Source: CALBZH01 sp964538515 (GTDB taxonomy: Bacteria > Desulfobacterota > Syntrophobacteria > Syntrophobacterales > Syntrophobacteraceae). From it: DNA of 19,351 nt. The notes beneath the pieces were generated by a model that saw only the letters and a program-made list of their open reading frames with translations, searched no databases and had not been told where the DNA came from. Positions 1 through 5,624 of the stretch are shown piece by piece. Position numbers and translations under genes: made by a program. Each line of letters begins with the position of its first letter. Position 1 is the first letter of the stretch. The stretch spans positions 1 to 19,351 of the forward strand of contig CAZIEW010000085.1 of NCBI GenBank assembly GCA_964538515.1. Reading direction: 5' to 3'.

Positions 1-754
1 TGTAGCAGTTGCCGCAGAACATGCAGCGGCTGTTGTTGATTTCCACGCTCTTCATCTCGCCAACCTTCTTGGGCTTGATGGCCGCGGTCGGGCAGGCAGC
101 GATGACGAGCGGGATTTCGCAGACGTTCTGCACACGCTCATGCTCGACGAAGGGCGGCTTGCGGTGCACGCCGAGAATGGCGATATCCGAGCAGTGAACG
201 GCGCCGCACATATTCAGGCAACAAGCCAGGGCAATACGGACCTGAGCAGGCAGCTTATGCGAGCCAAAATACTCGAAGAGATCGTCCATGACCGCTTTCA
301 CTACACCCGAAGCGTCGATGGCGGGCGTGTGGCAATGCGCCCAGCCCTGAGTATGGACGATGTTGGTGATGCTGTTGCCCGTCCCGCCGATCGGAAACCA
401 GTTGCCACGGCTCCGGAGGTCGGTGATCAACGGCTGCAGTTTGGCCTTGTCGCTGACCAGGAACTCCACGTTGTTTCGGGTGGTGAAGCGCAGGTAACCA
501 TCGCAGTACTTGTCGGCGATATCGCACATCTCGCGAATGAGATCGACCGTGATGAGGCGGGCCGCTCCGCAGCGGACCGAATACAGCTCGGCACCGCTTT
601 CGGCGACGTGCAGCAGCACGCCCGGCTCGAGGATTTCATGATACTTCCACTTCCCGAAGTTGTCTTTGACGATCGGGGGCATAAACTTGTCGTACTTGGG
701 AGGACCGATATCGGTAATGCGGTCTGCCATGATATTATTCGGATCAAAAGGCAT
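1..754 (-). CDS. dsrB: Dissimilatory sulfite reductase beta subunit DsrB (3' end outside window)
   Basis: DsrB pairs with DsrA in the cytoplasmic alpha2beta2 enzyme that reduces sulfite during sulfate respiration. The first 251 residues are visible. The siroheme/[4Fe-4S] ligand set is complete: C141, then C178-C179 and C183 within ACCLNMCGAVHC. The 37- and 4-residue spacings match those I recall for the Desulfovibrio subunit. The ferredoxin-like insert begins with C212, C221 (AACPTAA) and CMFCGNC (C244, C247, C250), and the frame then runs off the window edge. The ATG lies 11 bases after the dsrA stop. Its AGGAGGT ribosome site overlaps that stop codon (TAGGAGGT), which implies translational coupling. 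I read this frame directly; it has no stop inside the window. The reductive rather than oxidative type is inferred from the neighbouring dsrD. Confidence 0.97.
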   Translation of the reverse strand, partial: MPFDPNNIMADRITDIGPPKYDKFMPPIVKDNFGKWKYHEILEPGVLLHVAESGAELYSVRCGAARLITVDLIREMCDIADKYCDGYLRFTTRNNVEFLVSDKAKLQPLITDLRSRGNWFPIGGTGNSITNIVHTQGWAHCHTPAIDASGVVKAVMDDLFEYFGSHKLPAQVRIALACCLNMCGAVHCSDIAILGVHRKPPFVEHERVQNVCEIPLVIAACPTAAIKPKKVGEMKSVEINNSRCMFCGNCY

Positions 755-765
755 AGCTCCACCTC

Positions 766-2040
766 CTAGGCCTGATGGCGTTGACGAAATGCTTTGGCGT
801 CATGTTCCCAACCACCGGGGACTTCCGCGGGATCGTAGAAAATATAGGGATTGTAGCGCGGCGTATTGACCATGCGTGGATCCGGCGTCAGCTCAACGGC
901 CTTGAGGAATTCACGCAGACCCAGGCGCTGAATCGTCTCGCCCAAACGCTCGCGGTTCTTGCCTTCCTCCATCCACCAATCCCACATCTTTTCCACGAAG
1001 GAGTGGAACTCTTCGTACGGCGGCTCCATTTTGATAAATGGAATGACCACGCTGCCCAGCTGAGCGCCTTCCAGAATCGGAGCCTTGGCGCCGACTAGAA
1101 TGGTCGCCCCCGTATCCACACCGGGCTTCAGGGCGCGAGGCATGACGCGGATGCAGTGCATGCAGCGCGTGCAGTCCTCATCCCAGATCTTCAGGGCCTT
1201 GCCATCATACTCCATGCACTTGGTCGGGCAAAGATCGAGGACTTCCTTCTTAATATCGAGCGCTCTCTTGCCTTCGCCGCCGGCGCCGCCGTGCACCAGG
1301 AACTCACCGGCCACATACGCCTTGACGGCTTCCTGGTCGATGCGAATCTTATCGCGCCAGGTTCCGATGATGGCGCAGTCGGAGCGGGCAATAGCGGCCA
1401 CGCAGTCGCACGGGCAGCCCGAGCATTTGAACTTGAACTTGTAGGGGAACATTGGACGATGCAGGGCATCCTGGTACTGCATGGTGCAGTCGTAGATGAT
1501 GTCCTGAGTGTTGATGCAGGACCATTCGCACCGGGCCATGCCCACGCAGCCTTCCGGCGTTCTCAGGTTCGAGCCGGACCCCCCAAGATCCATCCCCATT
1601 TCATGGGTGAGGTCGTAGAAGCAGGGCTCCAGGCTGTCCGTGACCGTACCCAGAAGAATGATGTCACCCGTGGAGCCGTGCATATTGGTCACACCACTGC
1701 CATGCTTCTCCCACAGATCGCACAGCCTGCGGAGAACGTCCGAATTGTAGAACTTGCTCGCCGGCTGATTCACGCGCATCGTGTGAAAATGGGCCACGCC
1801 AGGGAAAAGGTCGGGACGGTCGCAATAGCGCCCGATGACACCACCGCCGTACCCGAAGACACCCACGATACCGCCGTGCTTCCAGTGCCCTTCCTTATCC
1901 CGGTAGGACATCTCCATCAGGCCCAGCCAATCTTCACACATGGGCTTCCTGGCCGCGATTCGCTTCATGTCGGTAACGAAGCTCGGCCATGGACCCTTTT
2001 CTAGTTCATCAAGCATAGGAGTTGCATGCTTAAGCGCCAT
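766..2040 (-). CDS. dsrA: Dissimilatory sulfite reductase alpha subunit DsrA
   Basis: This is the alpha subunit of cytoplasmic sulfite reductase, 424 aa, normal for the family. The siroheme/[4Fe-4S] ligands are C165-X5-C171 (CVGMARC) and C209-X3-C213, with the expected 38 residues between C171 and C209. The ferredoxin domain holds CPTKC (271-275) and CTRCMHC (290-296), followed by the conserved IRVMPRAL. The frame is open five codons further upstream (to 2055), but the ATG at 2040 is preferred because GGAGGT sits 7 bases before it and the longer reading would translate that ribosome site. An oddity is that the second cluster motif reads KCSGCPCDC, with extra cysteines at 206, 211 and 222 where the homologues I remember have Phe/Asn/hydrophobic residues. 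dsrB follows directly; dsrD lies 195 bases upstream. Confidence 0.98.
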   Translation of the reverse strand: MALKHATPMLDELEKGPWPSFVTDMKRIAARKPMCEDWLGLMEMSYRDKEGHWKHGGIVGVFGYGGGVIGRYCDRPDLFPGVAHFHTMRVNQPASKFYNSDVLRRLCDLWEKHGSGVTNMHGSTGDIILLGTVTDSLEPCFYDLTHEMGMDLGGSGSNLRTPEGCVGMARCEWSCINTQDIIYDCTMQYQDALHRPMFPYKFKFKCSGCPCDCVAAIARSDCAIIGTWRDKIRIDQEAVKAYVAGEFLVHGGAGGEGKRALDIKKEVLDLCPTKCMEYDGKALKIWDEDCTRCMHCIRVMPRALKPGVDTGATILVGAKAPILEGAQLGSVVIPFIKMEPPYEEFHSFVEKMWDWWMEEGKNRERLGETIQRLGLREFLKAVELTPDPRMVNTPRYNPYIFYDPAEVPGGWEHDAKAFRQRHQA

Positions 2041-2047
2041 TCCATCT

Positions 2048-2053
2048 ACCTCC
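2048..2053 (-). promoter_or_regulatory. Ribosome binding site deciding the dsrA start
   Basis: GGAGGT on the minus strand lies 7 bases before the ATG at 2040. It supports MALKH as the true N-terminus and argues against the in-frame ATG at 2055. Confidence 0.8.
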
Positions 2054-2068
2054 ATAGGCCATTGTCTG

Positions 2069-2093
2069 ATTGATATTCAATGCTTTCATTGAT
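2069..2093 (-). promoter_or_regulatory. Inverted repeats in the dsrA leader (possible operator)
   Basis: TCAATG-CTTT-CATTGA (2077-2092) is a perfect 6-bp inverted repeat, and it overlaps ATTGA-TAT-TCAAT (2069-2081). The cluster starts about 30 bases upstream of the dsrA ATG. It could be an operator half-site array or a small hairpin. The TTGA/TCAA half-sites resemble those of CRP/FNR-family regulators, but the 3-base spacing is not the usual one, so no regulator is assigned. Confidence 0.3.
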
Positions 2094-2140
2094 CTCGGTA
2101 ATGGATTACGTCGAATCTTCCCCTTTCCACCTCCTTCCAA

Positions 2141-2168
2141 ACAAAAACTGTTTCCTCGCAGAGAAACC
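2141..2168 (-). terminator. Possible weak terminator or attenuator between dsrD and dsrA
   Basis: On the minus strand GTTTCTC, a short TGC loop and GAGGAAAC form a stem of about 7 bp with one bulge, followed by AGTTTTTG. It lies 68 bases after the dsrD stop and could reduce read-through into dsrA. The stem is short and imperfect, so this is a suggestion only. The rest of the 195-base dsrD-dsrA spacer (2041-2235) holds no open frame I trust; it has a second GGAGGT-like run near 2128-2139 with no start codon placed to use it. Confidence 0.3.
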
Positions 2169-2235
2169 TAGCGGCAACGGCATGGAACCCGTTCGACTCA
2201 TGAGACCCGGAAAATATCGCACGAGAAGCATGAAG

Positions 2236-2472
2236 CTAGTTCATGCCACCTTCTTCTTTGGCCACGTCGTCTGCGCCGGGAAGCATATACATCGTGGTGC
2301 TGCCGCTCGACCAGTATTTGAGCTTCCCTTCGTTAACCAGCTCATTGACGATCTTCTTCGCCTGCATCATCTTGATTTCCGGAATGGCCTTGCACAGATC
2401 ATTGAAATAATGCTTGGTCTTCTTTTGCTGTTTCACCCATTCCAAGATTTTCGCTTTTGCTTCTTCACTCAT
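2236..2472 (-). CDS. dsrD: DsrD, winged-helix accessory protein of sulfite reductase
   Basis: This is a 78-residue protein, the usual DsrD length. Recognisable features are the KxxILEWVKQQ N-terminal helix, the central CKAIPEIKMMQAKKIVNELVNEGKL segment read as helix-turn-helix, and a LKYWSSGSTTMYML beta wing. DsrD occurs in organisms with reductive DsrAB and has been described as an activator of the enzyme rather than a DNA-binding regulator. The ATG at 2472 is chosen because AAGGAGG lies 5-6 bases before it; the same frame stays open to 2565 but would then run through that ribosome site. Position is unusual: dsrD normally follows dsrB, whereas here it is the first gene and dsrA follows after 195 bases. 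Confidence 0.93.
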   Translation of the reverse strand: MSEEAKAKILEWVKQQKKTKHYFNDLCKAIPEIKMMQAKKIVNELVNEGKLKYWSSGSTTMYMLPGADDVAKEEGGMN

Positions 2473-2571
2473 TTTGTCCTCCTTGAGACGTGCGGAACAC
2501 AGATGAAAACTAAGGGCCCTCAATGGGCTTTCCTCAGAGTGCAGTCTGAAAGTGAAAGCATTCACGTTGCC

Positions 2572-2600
2572 TGCATAGCGCGCCGGCCACCCTTTGTCAA
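2572..2600 (-). promoter_or_regulatory. Sigma70-like promoter for the dsrDAB unit
   Basis: Reading the minus strand, TTGACA (2595-2600), a 17-base spacer and TATGCA (2572-2577) form a promoter with a perfect -35 and a partial -10. Predicted transcription would begin near 2565 and leave a leader of about 90 bases before dsrD. Confidence 0.55.
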
Positions 2601-2659
2601 TAGAAAACTCCCTGAGAAATCAGCAGCAAAACGCCCCCTCCGGGAGCCGGATCCAAAGG

Positions 2660-2702
2660 AAGGGGAGCTTCCCTTGACACCCATTCTCCTTGTTGTTAAG
2701 AA
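2660..2702 (+). promoter_or_regulatory. Candidate promoter with overlapping palindrome upstream of the TPR gene
   Basis: TTGACA (2674-2679), 17 bases, then TAAGAA (2697-2702) gives a perfect -35 and a weak -10 on the plus strand. The near-palindrome AAGGGGAGCTTCCCTT (2660-2675, seven of eight pairs) overlaps the -35 edge and could be an operator. The divergent 2473-2898 region thus holds one promoter candidate for each side. Apart from these I see no gene in that 426-base stretch. Confidence 0.35.
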
Positions 2703-2898
2703 ACGCATGTCCTTCTTCCACGGCTGATCCGGGTCACTCCTGCGCACCGTTGTCCCGGCAGGCATTGGAGGTGCTCTTTCTCCCCGGGAGGCAGCGCACG
2801 CCTTGACCGAGCCGAGCGGGACAAGCGGGCCAAGTGCTTTTTTGCGCGACATTCTGTTAGACCATTGTGACCCATGAAGCAAGGAAAATGAGAATCCT

Positions 2899-3531
2899 AT
2901 GGCACACCAACTCGACAAAGACACACTGACCAGACTGAACCTGCACATCAAGTATCTCAAGGACCGCGTCTTCTTTGAGCCCGGATCCGCGATGCTTCAT
3001 TACAATCTCGCCCTGGCCTATTTCCAGAAGGACTTCGTCGAGGAGGCCCTCTCGGAGTTCAAGCAGGCCGTGGAATGCGATCCCAATCATGTCGAGTCTT
3101 ACATCAACATGGGGGCGATCTATTTTCAGAAGGGGGATCTCGATCAGTGCATTGCGATGAACCGCAAAGCCATTGAAATCGATCCCAATCAGCCCAAAGC
3201 CCATGCCAATCTGGCCTTCGCTCTCCTCCAGGCGGGGAGCCCCGCGGAAGCCATTGCCAGCAGCAAACGGGCCATCGCCCTCGTCCCACAATACATCCAG
3301 GCTTACAACACCATCGCCGTTGCCTGCGCTCAGACCGGCGATCTCGAAGGGAGCATCGAGGCCTGTCAATCCATCGTGAAGCTCAACCCTAACTTCGCTC
3401 CCGCTCACTGCAATCTCGCCACGGTCTACCGGATGCAGGGGAGGCTCGACCTTGCCAAGCAGCACTATGAGCAGGCTAAAGCCCTGGGATATCCAATGGA
3501 CCCCGCCACGGAAGCCGAGCTGACCCAGTAG
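2899..3531 (+). CDS. TPR-repeat protein
   Basis: A 210-residue protein made almost wholly of tetratricopeptide repeats, with no signal peptide or membrane segment, so probably a cytoplasmic protein-protein scaffold. About five repeats can be counted from residue 30 to 200, each with the W/Y-L/N-x-A-A/G pattern and the closing P (for example YNLALAYFQKDFVEEALSEF, then VECDPNH; HANLAFALLQAGSPAEAI; HCNLATVYRMQGRLDLA). The upstream ribosome site is weak, with AAGGA about 13 bases before the ATG. A gene for a SlyD-like peptidyl-prolyl isomerase follows after 34 bases, so the two are probably co-transcribed. Position next to dsr suggests, without proving, a role in folding or assembly of redox enzymes. 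The partner is unknown. Confidence 0.85.
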   Translation: MAHQLDKDTLTRLNLHIKYLKDRVFFEPGSAMLHYNLALAYFQKDFVEEALSEFKQAVECDPNHVESYINMGAIYFQKGDLDQCIAMNRKAIEIDPNQPKAHANLAFALLQAGSPAEAIASSKRAIALVPQYIQAYNTIAVACAQTGDLEGSIEACQSIVKLNPNFAPAHCNLATVYRMQGRLDLAKQHYEQAKALGYPMDPATEAELTQ

Positions 3532-3565
3532 GGCCATTGCCGCTTCAGGAAGAGAATCGCCTCCG

Positions 3566-4084
3566 ATGAAAATTCAAAAGGATAGTTTTGTCGTCGTCGA
3601 GTCCGTCGTGCAGCTCGACGACGGGACATATGTCAAAGGCGAAAACGGTCCCGTGTCCATGAACTTTGTCGCGGGGTACAACCAGGTGCTGCCGGCGTTG
3701 GAGCAGCGACTGATGGGTGCAGAAGCGGGGATGGAGCTCCAATTCGTGATCCCTGCGGCGCATGCTTTCGGAGTCAGGGACGAGTCCCTCGTTCGCACGC
3801 GCACGCTCGACGATTTTCCGGAGGGGAGGCGGTTGGAGCCAGGCAAGTGGGCTGTGGCCACCAACGAAGATACGGGTGCCCAGTACGGATACTACGTCGT
3901 CCAAAAAAGCGAAACATCCGTTGTTTTGGATTTCAACCATCCATTGGCCGGCAAGGACCTTCACTATCGCCTGAAGGTGTGCCTGGTGCGCCCCTCGACA
4001 CGGGAAGAGCTCGAATATCTTCGCCCCTGTGAGCAAGCGGAAGCCGAGACCGCGCCCTCCCCGTTCCAGGCGTCTTTGCGGTAG
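3566..4084 (+). CDS. FKBP-type peptidyl-prolyl cis-trans isomerase, SlyD-like
   Basis: A 172-residue cytoplasmic protein without a signal peptide. The order is that of SlyD: an N-terminal FKBP half (KDSFVVVESVVQLDDG to GLE-like LPALEQRLMGAEAGMEL), the insert-in-flap chaperone region (about 65-115, with AHAFGVRDESLVRTRTLDDFP), and the returning FKBP strand VVLDFNHPLAGKDLHYRLKV. The His/Cys-rich nickel-binding tail of Escherichia coli SlyD is absent; the tail instead is acidic and then Ser/Pro-rich. The family catalyses proline isomerisation and acts as a chaperone. It is probably in an operon with the TPR protein. Its stop is only 3 bases from the stop of the convergent 113-aa gene, so no terminator can fit between them. 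Confidence 0.88.
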   Translation: MKIQKDSFVVVESVVQLDDGTYVKGENGPVSMNFVAGYNQVLPALEQRLMGAEAGMELQFVIPAAHAFGVRDESLVRTRTLDDFPEGRRLEPGKWAVATNEDTGAQYGYYVVQKSETSVVLDFNHPLAGKDLHYRLKVCLVRPSTREELEYLRPCEQAEAETAPSPFQASLR

Positions 4085-4087
4085 GGA

Positions 4088-4429
4088 TTAGGAGGAAGTC
4101 ACCTTCTTGTTCTCGGCGAGCCACACGCAGAAATGGTACAGGGCCCTCGCCCGCGTCTCCTCCTTGATGATGCCGGTTCCCAGCTCGAAGAGCTCCTTGT
4201 GAACCGCTACGGACTCGGCGTTCTGCTCGCTCGAGGCATAAAACTCCTTCAGCCACGCCGAAGCCTGCATGGAAGCGTTGCTGAAGATCCTCTCCCTCGG
4301 GTCTTTCGGCTCCTGAAACGGGTCCCAGTTTTCATATCCCACCCTGAGGATCCGCTCCTGCCCCTTCTTTGACATTCCGTCGAAAACCGCTCGTTTCCGG
4401 TTTTCGTATTCATCCCGACTGTAGGTCAT
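4088..4429 (-). CDS. Conserved-looking hypothetical protein, 113 aa
   Basis: I do not recognise this family. The product is a soluble, charged, predominantly helical protein with no cysteine pair, signal peptide or membrane segment. It contains one cysteine (HFCVWLAENKK near the C-terminus) and aromatic motifs such as YENWDPFQEPKDPRERIF in the N-terminal half. The ATG lies 17 bases after the stop of the siroheme decarboxylase gene, on the same strand, so the two are likely co-transcribed and a role linked to siroheme/heme biosynthesis or its enzymes is a reasonable guess. The ribosome site is weak (GGGATGAG). It reads against the SlyD-like gene, with only 3 bases between stops. Confidence 0.7.
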   Translation of the reverse strand: MTYSRDEYENRKRAVFDGMSKKGQERILRVGYENWDPFQEPKDPRERIFSNASMQASAWLKEFYASSEQNAESVAVHKELFELGTGIIKEETRARALYHFCVWLAENKKVTSS

Positions 4430-4446
4430 GGCTCATCCCGATCAGG

Positions 4447-5448
4447 TCAACTGGTTAAGGGCGCGTCCCAGAACAGCTTGAGACGAATCTTCTTGAACTC
4501 GCGGGTGCTGAAGAGGATTTGATAGTCGTCCAACCCAATGGCGCTTCCCAGCCGAGCGGCTGTCCCTTTGCACTCGTCGACCGTCCTCCCGTGCACCATG
4601 GCGTAGAGGTTGTAAGGCCATTCGGGGTAAGACGGACGATGATAGCAATGGCTCACTTCGGCAAACGATGCCAGGATGGAACCTTTTTCGGAGATTGTCT
4701 CCTCCGGACAGTGCCAGACCACCATCCCGTTGGCGCTGAAGCCTGCCTGCCGGTGGTTCAGCACCGCCGCAAATCGACGCATGATGCCGCGCTGGATCCA
4801 ATCCGACATGAGGGACAACAGCGTCGATTCGTCGAGGCTCAACGTCTCCGCCCAGGCTCCAAACGGCCGCTCGACCAGAGGCAAATCCTCCTGGATACAG
4901 CGGACGATCCGGACGTTCTCGAGCGTGGGAACGAAGGAAGCACTCGCCTCCAGCTGCGGACCCGCCCCGCGCTCCTCGGCGGCATCCGGCTCTGCATCCT
5001 CCAGGACGTCGAGGACCACCTCAAGCTTGAATTTCTTCTCGGCGGGCAGAACGAGCGCCCGCCATCCGCCCGCCTGCTCGGCCAGCGCGGCCACTTTTCC
5101 TTCGAGGGACTGCCCAGGAGGGACCGCGAGCGTATACCACATGTTGAACCGCCCCTCCCTCAAGTAATTGTGGCTGACACCAGGATACGCATTGACCACA
5201 GCGGCCGCCCGCTCCAGATGCTCCTCGGGGACCGCCATCGCCACGAGGCTGCTTCGGTACCCCAAAGCCCCCGTGTTGAAAATCGCGCTGATTTGTCGCA
5301 CAATGCGGCGCGTTTTCAGGGTGCCAATACGCTGCTGGACTTCCATCGGAGTGAGGCCCAGGCCCTCGGCGAGGGATCGGTAGGGCTCCGCTGTCAGGGG
5401 AAAGGACCGTTGCACGCGATCCAAAATTATCCTGTCGACGCTTTCCAA
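4447..5448 (-). CDS. ahbAB: Siroheme decarboxylase, AhbA-AhbB fusion
   Basis: The product converts siroheme to didecarboxysiroheme in the alternative heme pathway of sulfate reducers and archaea. It is about 333 aa, twice the size of a single AhbA or AhbB, with two Lrp/AsnC-like halves. The N-terminal AhbA-like half has a winged helix (VDRIILDRVQRSF to TLKTRRIVRQISAIFN) and VSHNYLREGRFNMWYTL. After an acidic linker (VLEDAEPDAAEERGAGPQ) comes the AhbB-like half, with GIMRRFAAVLNHRQAGFSANGM and VSHCYHRPSYPEWPYNLYAMVHGR. Both halves keep the histidine of the VSH motif. The start is uncertain: TTG at 5448 is preferred because AGGAG lies 8 bases upstream and the AhbA-like homology begins just after it. 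GTG at 5478 and TTG at 5553 are in frame but lack a good site. A Lrp regulator is less likely because of the duplicated family-specific motifs. Confidence 0.88.
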   Translation of the reverse strand: MESVDRIILDRVQRSFPLTAEPYRSLAEGLGLTPMEVQQRIGTLKTRRIVRQISAIFNTGALGYRSSLVAMAVPEEHLERAAAVVNAYPGVSHNYLREGRFNMWYTLAVPPGQSLEGKVAALAEQAGGWRALVLPAEKKFKLEVVLDVLEDAEPDAAEERGAGPQLEASASFVPTLENVRIVRCIQEDLPLVERPFGAWAETLSLDESTLLSLMSDWIQRGIMRRFAAVLNHRQAGFSANGMVVWHCPEETISEKGSILASFAEVSHCYHRPSYPEWPYNLYAMVHGRTVDECKGTAARLGSAIGLDDYQILFSTREFKKIRLKLFWDAPLTS

Positions 5449-5456
5449 AACGTTCG

Positions 5457-5461
5457 CTCCT
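5457..5461 (-). promoter_or_regulatory. Ribosome binding site deciding the TTG start of ahbAB
   Basis: AGGAG on the minus strand lies 8 bases before TTG at 5448. No ATG lies in frame near the start of the homology, so a non-ATG start is needed. Confidence 0.6.
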
Positions 5462-5483
5462 GACCAAGTCAATGGCACACATG

Positions 5484-5515
5484 AACCGGATGCGCCTTTC
5501 CCAGCGCATCCAGTT
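5484..5515 (-). promoter_or_regulatory. 12-bp inverted repeat in the ahbAB leader (operator or RNA hairpin)
   Basis: On the minus strand AACTGGATGCGC, an 8-base loop and GCGCATCCGGTT pair over 12 positions with a single T.G wobble. The wobble makes a valid G.U pair in the ahbAB transcript but a C.A mismatch in the opposite transcript. The repeat begins 3 bases downstream of a TATATT -10 candidate, so it covers the expected transcription start. It could be a repressor operator or a structured leader. There is no T-run, so an intrinsic terminator is unlikely. Confidence 0.55.
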
Positions 5516-5518
5516 GGA

Positions 5519-5548
5519 AATATAGGGTCTCTGTCACACTCGATGCAA
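5519..5548 (-). promoter_or_regulatory. Candidate promoter for ahbAB
   Basis: Minus strand TTGCAT (5543-5548), an 18-base spacer and TATATT (5519-5524). The -10 matches the consensus at five of six positions; the -35 matches only in TTG. Its position immediately before the inverted repeat supports it. Confidence 0.4.
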
Positions 5549-5624
5549 CCCAAAGTTCAGCACGAGCACCCCTGCTCAGCCACAAAACCGCTGTCAGTCA
5601 GGGACTAGACAAGGAATTGCTTGA

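Noticed and set aside
140..2004. Long plus-strand frames across dsrB and dsrA
   Set aside because: Antisense shadows of two highly conserved genes; no domain features.
2857..3537. 226-aa minus-strand frame over the TPR gene
   Set aside because: Antisense of a clear TPR protein; sequence has no family marks of its own.
4447..5448. Reading the ahbAB product as an Lrp/AsnC transcription regulator
   Set aside because: The winged-helix-like halves are shared with siroheme decarboxylases, but the duplicated VSH and GR-type motifs and the GIMRRFAAVLNH block point to AhbA/AhbB.
4519..5463. 314-aa plus-strand frame over ahbAB
   Set aside because: Antisense shadow; composition rich in His/Arg/Pro and no motif.
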